64,000 nt of DNA, taken from JAXGTO01 sp040774885 (GTDB taxonomy: Bacteria; Actinomycetota; Coriobacteriia; Coriobacteriales; Eggerthellaceae). Below the pieces are notes generated by a model. That model searched no databases, was not told the origin of the DNA, and worked only from the letters and a program-made list of their open reading frames with translations. A program made the position numbers and the translations under genes. The stretch lies in the NCBI GenBank assembly GCA_040774885.1, contig JAXGTO010000006.1:1-64000 (forward strand). The letters run 5' to 3'. Of the stretch, positions 26,677 to 34,928 are shown one piece after another. Numbering within the stretch: position 1 is the stretch's first letter; each line of letters begins with the position of its first letter.

Positions 26677-28162
26677 GATGAGCCTCCCCTGCCGTGTCGT
26701 CGTCTATTTGGACGACGTACATGACGTTGGTGGGGGCGCTCACCGTGGCCCGGCCCGATTCGGCGGGCAGGCGCGGAGCGGTCTGCGGATCGCCGGCGGT
26801 GATGACCGCCAGTTCGCCCGGCAAGATGCCGCCGACATCTATCACGGCTTTGCGCGCATTGTCGATGACCGTGCGCATCGGGGCATTTTCGATTTCACCC
26901 AAAAGCGGCGTGACGCCCCACAGCAGCTGCATGCGCCGGCGCACGGCGGTACGCTGCGTGACGGCATAGATGGGAGCCGCAGGCCGCAATGTGGAAATGA
27001 GCCGTGCGGTGCGCCCGGACGTGGTGGGCGTGATGATGCAGGCAGCATGGATGTTCTGCGCCGTGGAAACCGCGGCGATGCCCACTGCCGGGCTGGTGCG
27101 CTCGGCGTCGGTGGCATACGCGACATCATCGCGCTTGGCCAGGCCGAGGAAGGGTTCGGTCCCTTCGGCGATTTCAGCCATCATGCGCACGGCGGGCACC
27201 GGGTATTTGCCCATGGCGGTTTCACCGGAAAGCATGACCGCGTCGGTTCCGTCGTAAATGGCGTTGGCCACATCCGCCACTTCAGCACGCGTGGGGCGCG
27301 GGTTGGACGTCATGGATTCGAGCATCTGCGTAGCGGTGATGACCGGGGTGTGGTGCGCGTTGCACAGCTTGATGATCTGCTTTTGGATATGGGGCACCTT
27401 GTGCGTGGGAACCTCGATGCCCAAGTCGCCGCGCGCCACCATGATGCCGTCGCTGGCGGCTTCGATTTCCTGGATGTTCTTCACGCCATCGGCGCTTTCG
27501 ATCTTCGACACGATGAAGATGTCTTCACCGCCGTTTTCTTTGAGGAAGGCGCGGATCGAACGCACGTCGTCTGCGGTGCGCACGAACGATGCCGCCACGT
27601 AATCGACGTCTTGTTCAATGCCGAACAGCAAATCGGAGCGGTCCTGTTCGGACATGGCCGGAAGATCGACCGGAGCGCCCGGCACGTTGATGGACTTGCG
27701 CTGCCCGAGCATGCCGGTGTTCTGGACGGTGCACAGGATATCGCCGCCCTCGATGCGGTCGACCGCCAGTTCCAAAAGACCGTCATCGATGAGAATGGGG
27801 TCGCCGGGCGAAAGAGCAGACGACAGGCCCTTATGGCTTTGATGGATGCGCTCGGCCGTTCCCTCTGCCTCGTCTTCGGTGAGGACGATGTGCTTTCCAG
27901 CCTGCAGCTTGACCGGTTCGCCGCCCGCCAGGGTTCCCGTACGGATTTCGGGGCCCTTGGTATCGAGCATGAACGCACAGGGAGAATCGAGCTCGCGGCA
28001 TACCTTGCGCAGCCGATCCATGCGGGCCGCGTGCTCTTCATGGCTGCCGTGGCTGAAGTTGAACCGGGCCACGTCCATACCCGCCTTGATAAGGCCTTTG
28101 AGCGTCGACTCGCTGTCGACCGCCGGGCCCAACGTGCAAACGATCTTGGTGCGCTTAGCCAT
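26666..28162 (-). CDS. pyk: Pyruvate kinase
   Basis: Glycolytic enzyme making pyruvate and ATP from phosphoenolpyruvate. The 498-aa protein opens with RTKIVCTLGPAVDSES, carries the catalytic signature FIVSKIESADGVKN, and has MVARGDLGIEVP and VMLSGETAMGKYP from the catalytic barrel. The C-terminal allosteric domain follows (ACIITPTTSGRTARLIS, with the usual RP and TQ segments after it). It is the first gene of the operon that continues into rhaBADM. Either glycolytic flux is tied to rhamnose use or the rha genes also benefit from the pyk promoter. A possible minus-strand -10 box (TACAAT) lies at 28201-28206. Confidence 0.96.
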   Translation of the reverse strand: MAKRTKIVCTLGPAVDSESTLKGLIKAGMDVARFNFSHGSHEEHAARMDRLRKVCRELDSPCAFMLDTKGPEIRTGTLAGGEPVKLQAGKHIVLTEDEAEGTAERIHQSHKGLSSALSPGDPILIDDGLLELAVDRIEGGDILCTVQNTGMLGQRKSINVPGAPVDLPAMSEQDRSDLLFGIEQDVDYVAASFVRTADDVRSIRAFLKENGGEDIFIVSKIESADGVKNIQEIEAASDGIMVARGDLGIEVPTHKVPHIQKQIIKLCNAHHTPVITATQMLESMTSNPRPTRAEVADVANAIYDGTDAVMLSGETAMGKYPVPAVRMMAEIAEGTEPFLGLAKRDDVAYATDAERTSPAVGIAAVSTAQNIHAACIITPTTSGRTARLISTLRPAAPIYAVTQRTAVRRRMQLLWGVTPLLGEIENAPMRTVIDNARKAVIDVGGILPGELAVITAGDPQTAPRLPAESGRATVSAPTNVMYVVQIDDDTAGEAHHGR

Positions 28163-28291
28163 ATGCGCTCCCTTCGCGCGAACCGCTGATCTTTACTTTG
28201 ATTGTAGCGCTGATTTCCTGATGGCAGCCTTGTTCGACGATGTTTCACATTGACTTCGAATCAGACGCGAAACAGCGCAGGCTGCGGCTGA

Positions 28292-28297
28292 TATACT
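28292..28297 (+). promoter_or_regulatory. Candidate -10 box of selD
   Basis: TATACT lies 33 bp before the selD start in the region divergent from pyk. No convincing -35 hexamer stands at the right distance. Confidence 0.4.
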
Positions 28298-28329
28298 GGC
28301 ATTCCGAGCATGGAAGGGAGGTCGCGCAT

Positions 28330-29385
28330 ATGGCTGGAAACGAGCAGGTCAAGCTCACCCATCTAACCCAGAAAGGCGGTTGAGCCGCCAAGTGGGGTCC
28401 GGGCGACCTCGACGACATATTGAAAGACATCGCTCCCACCGCTCCCGACGCGCTGCTGGAAGGCTTCGACACCAGCGACGATGCGGCGGTATGGAAGCTC
28501 ACCGATGACCTTGCCGGCGTTCTCACCGTCGATTTCTTCACGCCGGTGGTGGACGACCCTTATGAATTCGGGGCCGTGGCGGCAGCTAACGCGCTTTCGG
28601 ACATTTTCGCCATGGGGGCGACCCCCGTCTGTGCACTCAACATCGCGGCGTTCCCCTGCAACTTGGGGACGGGCGTGGTGGGCGACGTGCTGCGCGGTGG
28701 CGCCGATAAAGTAGCCGAAGCGGGTGCCTTCACCGTGGGCGGGCACACCATCGACGACGACGAGCCCAAATACGGGCTGGCCGTGTTCGGCACCGTGCAT
28801 CCCGATTGCATCATCCGCAACGGCGGGGCCCAACCGGGCGATGCGCTGTTCTACACCAAGACCATCGGAACGGGCATTATGAATTCGGCGCTGCGCGCCG
28901 GGTTGGCCGACGATGCCGCCATGCGCCCGGCCATCGAGGGCATGATGGAACTCAACAAAGACGCTGCCGATGCCATGCGCGCCGCCGACGCCCATGCCGC
29001 CACCGACGTGACGGGCTTCGGGCTGGCGGGTCATCTGCACGAAATGCTGGAAGCTTCCGACTGCGCAGCACGGATCAGCTGGGATGCCCTTCCGCTGTTC
29101 GAGGGCGTCTACGGGCTGTCAGCCGATTTCTGCCGTCCCGCGCGCACGTTCGACTTGGTGGAATGGGCCAGCGCCTTTGTGGCGCAAGGTTCTTTGGACG
29201 ACGAAGAATTCAACACCCGCATGGGCGTGCTTTGCGACCCGCAGACCAGCGGCGGGCTGCTGGTGGCCATAGCGCCCGAGCGCGCCGACGAATTCGCTGC
29301 AGAATTCAAACAGCGCACCGGCCGCGGCGCCGCCCGCATCGGACGCATCGAAGCAGGTCCGACGGGCACCATCGAAATGGTCTGA
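28330..29385 (+). CDS. selD: Selenide, water dikinase (selenophosphate synthetase), a selenoprotein with Sec18
   Basis: Makes selenophosphate from selenide and ATP, the selenium donor for Sec-tRNA. The 351-residue protein starts at 28330 after GGGAGG. An in-frame TGA at 28381-28383 falls in QKGG-U-AAKWGPGDL, exactly where SelD enzymes have their active-site Cys or Sec, so it is selenocysteine (residue 18). Reading it as a stop would give a 17-residue peptide and a falsely shortened gene starting near 28420. Later motifs are TSDDAAVW, AVAAANALSDIFAMGA, FTVGGHTIDDDEPKYGLAV and the glycine-rich DPQTSGGLLVAI. A hairpin after the TGA could be the SECIS. The gene stands alone, divergent from pyk, 29 to 35 kb from selA, selB and tRNA-Sec. 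Confidence 0.96.
28394..28410 (+). promoter_or_regulatory. Putative SECIS hairpin of selD
   Basis: GGGGTC and GACCTC (28394-28399, 28405-28410) pair with one G-U, leaving the apical loop CGGGC. It begins 10 bases after the UGA codon, at the distance expected for a bacterial SECIS recognised by SelB, and has guanines in the loop. Confidence 0.6.
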
Positions 29386-29485
29386 GAGCTCCGCCCGCCC
29401 CGTCTGTGCCGGCGGGACGCAACGCCACGATCCGAACCCTGCGTCTTGCCAGCACGCGTCGGACAAGGTATTCCGGCGCAAAGCA

Positions 29486-29514
29486 ATCGCCCCGAAGCCG
29501 AGCTCCGGGGCGAT
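29486..29514 (-). terminator. Probable terminator of the flavodoxin gene
   Basis: ATCGCCCCG and CGGGGCGAT form a 9-bp stem. On the minus strand it is followed by a weak T-rich run (TGCTTTG). It may also stop selD transcripts from the other side. Confidence 0.5.
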
Positions 29515-29539
29515 CGAATCAGACTCTTGTCGAAACCAA

Positions 29540-30007
29540 TCAGAGGTTCAGGCTCTTCACCCAAGCGCGGATGTCGGCTTCGTCGCCGGTTCCGCGGCAA
29601 TCGAAGATGGGGAGGAAATCGACTTCGGGGCAATGCGCCTTTGCGTCGCGGTCCACATATTCTGCACCGCTTCCGCCATGCGTGATGAACAGCCCGATGC
29701 GCTTGGAGGCCGCCACGCTGTCGTCGAGCACGGTGAACACGGGTTGCGCGCAGGAACCGAACCAGTTGGGCGAACCGATGAGAATGGTGTCATAAGCAGC
29801 CAGATCATGCTTCAGCGGCTCGATGGGCGGCAGGTAGTTCTTGCGCATCTCTTCGCGCGCCTGCGCAGAGAGCTTGGTGTAGTCGGTGGGATAGGCATCC
29901 ACCGGAACGATCGGCTCGATGTCGGCGCCGGCTTCATCGGCCACCACCTTCGCCACGGTTTCCACATCTTCGGATACGCCGAAATACAACACGATTGTCT
30001 TGCTCAT
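29540..30007 (-). CDS. Flavodoxin-family protein
   Basis: A 155-aa cytoplasmic flavodoxin-like protein. The N-terminal strand KTIVLYFGVSEDVETVAK replaces the usual S/T-rich phosphate loop, so FMN binding may be altered. YDTILIGSPNWFGSCAQPVFTVLDD and RIGLFITHGGSGAEYVDRD are the two aromatic/flavin-contacting loops of the long flavodoxin-like family. Such proteins carry electrons at low potential or act as quinone/flavin reductases. It lies downstream of the orphan fdhF operon on the same strand but behind a strong hairpin. Confidence 0.82.
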   Translation of the reverse strand: MSKTIVLYFGVSEDVETVAKVVADEAGADIEPIVPVDAYPTDYTKLSAQAREEMRKNYLPPIEPLKHDLAAYDTILIGSPNWFGSCAQPVFTVLDDSVAASKRIGLFITHGGSGAEYVDRDAKAHCPEVDFLPIFDCRGTGDEADIRAWVKSLNL

Positions 30008-30084
30008 GGATCCTCCCTTTGTTGCTTATTATCCTCACCGAAGATGGTACCACCAGCAGCACCGTTTGCGATGATGTTCCATAA

Positions 30085-30118
30085 CGTCGCGGGCCCCGTT
30101 GCGCATGGGCCCGCGACG
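30085..30118 (-). terminator. Hairpin at the end of the orphan formate dehydrogenase operon
   Basis: CGTCGCGGGCCC (30085-30096) and its complement at 30107-30118 form a 12-bp perfect stem with a 10-base loop. The T-run after it is poor. It lies 8 bp after the fdhF stop, so a terminator or 3'-protecting hairpin is likely. Confidence 0.6.
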
Positions 30119-30126
30119 GCGTGGCC

Positions 30127-32304
30127 TCAAGCCAGAACCGGCTCGTTTTGCGGCTCGGCTGTCTTGGCCAAATCTTCCTTCATACCCTGATAGAGCTCTT
30201 GCACGCGGCGCTCGGCGGCCATCTGGTCGGCGATGGCGTCAACCTGCACGGCGCAATACTTGTCTTCGGGCGTATGGCTGCGTTCATCCACATGATGCAG
30301 CGTGAGGTCGTTGCACTTGCCGATCCACCACTGATAGGTCATGTAGATGCAGCCTTTGTTGGTGCGCTCGTCCACCTGCGCGCGCGAATAGATCTTGCCG
30401 CGGCGCGACGCTATGGTCACCAGCTGGCCATCTTGGATGCCGCGGTCCGCCGCATCTTCGGGATTGATGGTAACCACTCCCGGCTCGTCGGCCAGCAGCG
30501 CCAAGGTGGCGCAGTTTCCCGTCATGGAGCGGCAGGAATAGTGCCCCACTTCGCGCACGGTGCACAAGATCAGCGGGAACTCGTCGCTGGGCATCTCGGT
30601 CGGCGGCTTGAAGTCGTGGGCCATCAAGTGCGCCTTGCCTTCCGGCGTGGTGAACTTGCCGCCCAAGAACAGATCGGGGCTGCCGGGATGATCAAGCGTG
30701 GGAATGGGCCATTGCGCATGGCCCACGCCGGCCATCTTTTCGTACGTGGCGCCGTAGGCGGCGGGCCACACGGCGCGGCATTCCTCGTCCCAAATCTGCT
30801 GGGCGTTTTCATAGTGCATGGGATGACCCATGCGCGTCGAGAGGTCGGCGATGATGTCCCAGTCGTGACGGCACTCGCCCTTGGGCGGCACCGCGGCGCT
30901 GAAGTACTGGAAGGTGCGGTCGCAGGCGGTGAACACGCCTTCGTGTTCGCCCCAGCTGGTGGCGGGCAGCACCACATCGGCCACGGCGCACGATTGCGTC
31001 ATGAAAATGTCCTGGCAGATGAAGATATCCAATTCATCGAACTGCTTGGCCAAGTGCCGGGTGTCGGGCTCGGTCTGCAGCGGGTCTTCGCCGAAGTTGT
31101 AGAAGGCGTGCACCTTGCCCTCGTCGATAAGATGCCCGATGTCGGAAACCTTGTAGCCCACATGGTCGGACAGCTTCTCGACCGGCACGTTCCAAGCATC
31201 GGCGAACTTCTGCTTGATCTCGGGGTTCGTCACGCTTTGATACCCGGGGAAGTAGTTGGGCAGCGCGCCCATGTCGCAAGCGCCCTGAACGTTGTTCTGG
31301 CCGCGCACCGGCGCAACGCCCGAATTGGGCTTGCCGATCTGCCCGGTGATGCAGGCGATGGCCGCGCAGGTGTGGACGGCTTCGACGTTTTGCGCCTGCT
31401 GGCATACGCCCATGCCCCAGCACAGAACCGAAGACGGCTCGGCCGTGGCGTACATGCGGGCGGCCTGGCGCAGAAGCTCGGGCTCGATGCCGGTTTCTTC
31501 CTGCGTGTTTTCAGGGGTGTACTTCTCGATGGTCTTCCACCATTCGTCAAAGCCCTGCGTATGCTCTTTGACGAAAGATTCGTCCATGAGCCCTTCGGTG
31601 ACGATGACGTTGGCGAAAGCATTGAGGAAAGCGATGTTGCTGCCGTTTTTGAGCGGCAGATTGATATCGGCGATGCGCGACGTATCGATGATGCGCGGAT
31701 CGGCGACGATGATCTTGGCTCCCTTTTCCTTGGCGCGAACAACGCGGCGCGCCACGATGGGGTGCGAGGTGTTCGGGTTGTATCCGAACAGGAACAGACA
31801 ACCGGCGTCTTCCAAACCCGGGACGCCGCAACTCATAGAACCAGCTCCAAGTGTGTCCATCAGACCGACGACAGTGGGGCCATGTCAAGTTCGAGCGCAG
31901 TTGTCTATGTTGTTGGTTCCCAGGCAAGCGCGCGCGAAGCGCTGCATGGCCAGGTTCGATTCATTGCCGGTGCCACGCGACGAACCCGTGGTCATGATGG
32001 CGTCGGGGCCGTATTTTTCCTTGACCGCCGTCAGCTTTTGCGCCACGAAATCAAGCGCCGTATCCCACGAAACGCGCTTGAGCGGGTCGCCCTTGTGCTC
32101 GCGGATCATCGGATGAAGCAGGCGCGGCGTGAGGATCTTGGTGTCGTTGATGAAGTCGAAGCCGCTGTAGCCCTTCAGGCACAGCTCGCCTTGGTTGGTA
32201 AGGCCGTCCAAGGGTTCGGAGCCCACCACTTGGCCATCTTCGACCAGCAGATTGAATTTGCAGCCCGACCCGCAATAGGGGCAGACCACCATATGCTTTT
32301 CCAT
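30127..32304 (-). CDS. fdhF: Formate dehydrogenase H-type catalytic subunit with selenocysteine (copy 1)
   Basis: Molybdenum (or tungsten) bis-MGD enzyme that oxidises formate to CO2. The 725-residue product has a 4Fe-4S site with Cys8, Cys11, Cys15 and Cys42, and Lys44. An in-frame TGA at 31885-31887 in NIDNCART-U-HGPTVVG makes residue 140 selenocysteine, followed by His141. All these numbers equal those of E. coli FdhF. MSCGVPGLEDAGCLFLFG and FITCICQDIF-like segments (here FICQDIFMTQ) are molybdopterin-binding parts; the C-terminal MopB domain holds VGHYSCRSMTGNC. It has no hydrogenase genes next to it, only the ferredoxin gene upstream. A separate electron acceptor is therefore likely. It is closely similar to copy 2 in the formate hydrogenlyase operon. 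Confidence 0.95.
31854..31873 (-). promoter_or_regulatory. SECIS hairpin of fdhF copy 1
   Basis: In the mRNA, UGUC+GUC pairs with GAU+GACA around the apical loop GGUCU, with one bulged G. GGUCUG occupies bases 22-27 counted from the U of UGA, exactly as in E. coli fdhF. The surrounding 56 bases are identical to those in copy 2. Confidence 0.85.
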
Positions 32305-32316
32305 GATTTCCGCCTC

Positions 32317-32868
32317 CTAGACCAAGGATGGGTTGAGGGGCAGGCTCGAGAATTCTTGAGCTGCACGAGCAGCAGCTACGCGCCTGCTTTTGGAATTGTC
32401 GTTGAGCTGGGGGCTGTCCACCACGCGCAATGCGCCGGTGATGCACGCCTGGACGCACGCCGGCCCTTCGGGACGGTCGTAGCACAAATCGCATTTGACC
32501 ACATAGGGCTGGAGCCCCTCGCCCAAGCTGACGTTGCCGAGCGTGCGGGTCACCGGACGCCCGACGATCTGCACGGCCCCATAGGGGCACGCCATCATGC
32601 AACTGCGGCAACCGATGCAGCGGCTTTGCTTGATGGCCACACGGCCCTCATCGAAGTACAGCGCCCCCACCGGACACGACGCCACGCACGGGGCGTCTTC
32701 GCAATGATGGCAGACAATAGGCGCGGAAACCGCCTTGGTCTGCACCAGATTGAGTCGCGGAACGGCCACGTCGCCTTTGACGAAATGCTTCGTCAGGCAC
32801 GCCGCCATGCAGGTTTTGCACCCCACGCACAAACCGGGGTCCGCGATGACGAATCTATTCTCTTCCAC
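32317..32868 (-). CDS. 4Fe-4S ferredoxin subunit of formate dehydrogenase (HydN-like, copy 1)
   Basis: A 183-aa iron-sulfur protein with four cysteine clusters typical of HydN/HycB-type electron carriers: CVGCKTCMAAC, CHHCEDAPCVASCP, CIGCRSCMMACP and CDLCYDRPEGPACVQAC. It is the first gene of a two-gene operon with fdhF copy 1 (12 bp gap) and would take electrons from the formate dehydrogenase. The C terminus has an extra alanine- and serine-rich tail compared with copy 2. It lacks a twin-arginine signal, so the enzyme should be cytoplasmic. Confidence 0.92.
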   Translation of the reverse strand: MEENRFVIADPGLCVGCKTCMAACLTKHFVKGDVAVPRLNLVQTKAVSAPIVCHHCEDAPCVASCPVGALYFDEGRVAIKQSRCIGCRSCMMACPYGAVQIVGRPVTRTLGNVSLGEGLQPYVVKCDLCYDRPEGPACVQACITGALRVVDSPQLNDNSKSRRVAAARAAQEFSSLPLNPSLV

Positions 32869-33239
32869 GTTGCTTCCTCCTTCTTCGCTCGCTTTATGCA
32901 GAATGCGAAGAATGCAGAAGGACGCGCCATGCGCCGCGATGGGAATGCGGCAGAAAAGGCACGTCTCTCCATACCTTCTACACTCCCTCTGGCATCAAAA
33001 TAGGCTCCTGAACGGAGCCTCGTCAATTGGTTTGATTATTCTATTTATAAGATAGTATATTTAAGATATTCGCGCTTTATCTGGTGTTATTCAGATTATG
33101 AAGGGCCTTATGCGGCTTTCTTCAGAAAATATCCCGCCTGCCGATGCGCGATTATCCTAGCTGCAGGCACATATCACGATCGTGACTCATTCTGTGCCCA
33201 GATCCGAGCGAAAGACCCGCAAACGGGACGGCGGAAGGA
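32869..33239. promoter_or_regulatory. AT-rich control region upstream of the orphan formate dehydrogenase operon
   Basis: No gene is visible in these 371 bases. They are far more AT-rich than the surroundings around 33030-33080. AGGCTCC/GGAGCCT (33002-33020) can form a 7-bp hairpin. TCACGATCGTGA (33174-33185) is a perfect 12-bp palindrome and a good candidate operator. Half of it (TATCACG) recurs upstream of the formate hydrogenlyase operon. Confidence 0.45.
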
Positions 33240-33473
33240 TCATACCGCCATGATTGTGCGTTCGCAGTACTCGGTTTCAGGATCGTCGATGAGCTCCATC
33301 AACGGAGAGCGCGCCGTAAGCGGAGCGGACCACACCATGCCGCAACCGGCCTTGAGCTCGGCAGGGATGGGAATCAGCCGTCCCTCGATTCCGCGGGCCT
33401 CGCACGATTCTTTGAACGCCATGGCGCCGGCCGTGTTGAAAAACGTCACGATGAAGCGGACTTCCTTTTCCAT
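33240..33473 (-). CDS. DUF3343 protein (copy a)
   Basis: A 77-aa protein of the DUF3343 family, proposed from gene neighbourhoods to act as a selenium or sulfur carrier; no function is proven. The N-terminal strand FIVTFFNTAGAMAFKE is followed by IEGRLIPIPAELKAGCGMVW, whose Cys-Gly pair is kept in all three copies in this operon. Two start codons are adjacent (GTG at 33476, ATG at 33473); the ATG gives better spacing to AAGG. It is the last gene of the seven-gene selenium-associated operon. Confidence 0.8.
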   Translation of the reverse strand: MEKEVRFIVTFFNTAGAMAFKESCEARGIEGRLIPIPAELKAGCGMVWSAPLTARSPLMELIDDPETEYCERTIMAV

Positions 33474-33499
33474 CACGCACCTTCCCTTCTTCGTTGTCG

Positions 33500-33739
33500 T
33501 CAGTACAACTCCACGGAATGCAGGTCCTCGTAGGCCAAATCGAATACGTTCAAAGCGTTTTCAATGGCAGTTCGGTCGTGATCTTCGGCGCACCACGCCA
33601 ACCCGCATCCCGCCGAAATCTGGGAAGGAACGGGAATCATGCGCCCGGGAAATCCTACTTCTTTGGCTTTGTCTTCGCAGGCCATGGCATCGACGGTCTT
33701 GTTGAAGGTCACTACCGTTTTGAGCGTTTTCTCGCGCAT
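33500..33739 (-). CDS. DUF3343 protein (copy b)
   Basis: A 79-aa DUF3343 protein with VVTFNKTVDAMACEDKAKE, then GRMIPVPSQISAGCGLAWCAED. It has the family Cys-Gly pair and a further cysteine four residues after the first one. The start at 33739 is preceded by GGGGAG. It follows the cysteine desulfurase stop by only 4 bp, suggesting that the two proteins work together, for example by transfer of the selenium or sulfur released from cysteine or selenocysteine. This role is inference. Confidence 0.82.
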   Translation of the reverse strand: MREKTLKTVVTFNKTVDAMACEDKAKEVGFPGRMIPVPSQISAGCGLAWCAEDHDRTAIENALNVFDLAYEDLHSVELY

Positions 33740-33743
33740 AGGA

Positions 33744-34895
33744 TCACTCCCCGGCCAATTCGCCGATAGCGGCGATGCCGGCATCGACTTCTTCAGGTGT
33801 GTTGAAGCTCGAAAAGCTGAAGCGCACCGCTCCGCGATCAGAGGTGCCGAGCGCTTCGTGCATCAAAGGCGCGCAATGGGCTCCCGCGCGCGTGCAGATG
33901 CCGAAACGGGTGGCCAGGGCATCCGCCACGGCCCCCGAGTCATAGTCGTTTACGTTGAGCGCGACGATGCCCGTGCGGCCGATGCCGCCATGGCCGCCGT
34001 ACACCGTGATGCCGTCGATGGCGCGCACTCCTGCTTCGAAGCGATCGGCCAATTCCGCCACCTGCGCACCGAGCGCTTCCACGCCGTGCTCTTGCACATA
34101 GGCGATGCCCGCACCCAGCCCGGCGAGGCCATGGGCGTTGAGCGTGCCCGCCTCCAGGCTCTCGGGCATGGCATCGGGCTGCGTTCTGTCATAGCTGTGG
34201 ATACCGGTACCGCCCACGTTGTACGGAGGGATGTCGATATCCGCGGCAACGGCCAGCCCTCCGGTCCCTTGCGGCCCGTAAAGGCTCTTGTGACCGGTGA
34301 AGCACAGGATGTCGATGCCGGAAGCAGCCATGTCGATGGGCACCAAGCCCGCCGTCTGGGCCGCATCGACCACCAGGATGGCGCCGTGATCATGGCAGAT
34401 GCGCGCCATGCGATCCATGTCGTACACATCGCCGGTGAGGTTGGAGGCATGGGTGACCATGGCCATGCGCGTTTCGGGACGGAAGAGCCGGTCGAACGCA
34501 TCGTAGTCGATGGAGGCGTCGGGTGCCACGGGCAGGATGGAAAGCGCCATACCCTCGGCATCTTGTTTGCGATAGAGCGGTCGCAGCACCGAGTTGTGGG
34601 ATGCCGCCGTGGTGATGGCGTGGCAATCACCCGAAAGCAGCCCTGCTGCGACGATGTTGAGCGCCTCGGTGACGTTGGAGGTGAAGGCCACGCGAGCAGC
34701 TCCGGGAGCCCCGAAGAGTTCGGATACCTGCTTGCGAACGCGATACACCTCGGCACCCGCATCGAGCGAGGCCTCGTGCACGCCGCGTCCCACCCCGCCG
34801 AAATCTTGCAGGGCATGCGCCACGGCTTGCGCCACCTGCGCCGGCTTGGTGCGGGTGGTGGCGGCGTTATCGAAATAGATCAATTGATCGGGCAT
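33744..34895 (-). CDS. Class V aminotransferase, cysteine desulfurase family (selenium-associated type)
   Basis: A 383-aa PLP enzyme. The N-terminal IYFDNAATTRTKP, the PLP lysine in CFTGHKSLYGPQG, and the catalytic cysteine in RAGAHCAPLMHEALGT place it in the subgroup often found beside selenium genes, distinct from housekeeping IscS. It would mobilise sulfur from cysteine, or selenium from selenocysteine, onto an acceptor protein. Neighbours are YedF upstream (33 bp) and DUF3343 copy b downstream (4 bp). A second, NifS-type desulfurase at 40.3 kb probably serves iron-sulfur clusters, leaving this one for the specialised pathway. Confidence 0.88.
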   Translation of the reverse strand: MPDQLIYFDNAATTRTKPAQVAQAVAHALQDFGGVGRGVHEASLDAGAEVYRVRKQVSELFGAPGAARVAFTSNVTEALNIVAAGLLSGDCHAITTAASHNSVLRPLYRKQDAEGMALSILPVAPDASIDYDAFDRLFRPETRMAMVTHASNLTGDVYDMDRMARICHDHGAILVVDAAQTAGLVPIDMAASGIDILCFTGHKSLYGPQGTGGLAVAADIDIPPYNVGGTGIHSYDRTQPDAMPESLEAGTLNAHGLAGLGAGIAYVQEHGVEALGAQVAELADRFEAGVRAIDGITVYGGHGGIGRTGIVALNVNDYDSGAVADALATRFGICTRAGAHCAPLMHEALGTSDRGAVRFSFSSFNTPEEVDAGIAAIGELAGE

Positions 34896-34928
34896 CGGCT
34901 TGACGCTCCCCTTTTCCGCGGACGTTGC

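Noticed and set aside
31885..31887. In-frame stop in fdhF copy 1 (and at 56491 in copy 2) read as a pseudogene
   Set aside because: The UGA is at the selenocysteine position of formate dehydrogenase H, a SECIS hairpin follows, and the decoding genes are present. Both genes are intact.
30121..33003. Plus-strand open frame of 960 codons opposite the orphan fdhF operon
   Set aside because: It is the mirror of real minus-strand genes in GC-rich DNA. Its translation is rich in His, Gly and Arg, has no recognisable domain, and the opposite strand encodes an intact selenoprotein and ferredoxin.
32869..33239. Molybdenum-cofactor riboswitch upstream of the formate dehydrogenase genes
   Set aside because: No conserved Moco-element pattern could be found here or at 57473-57854; only short hairpins and palindromes are visible.
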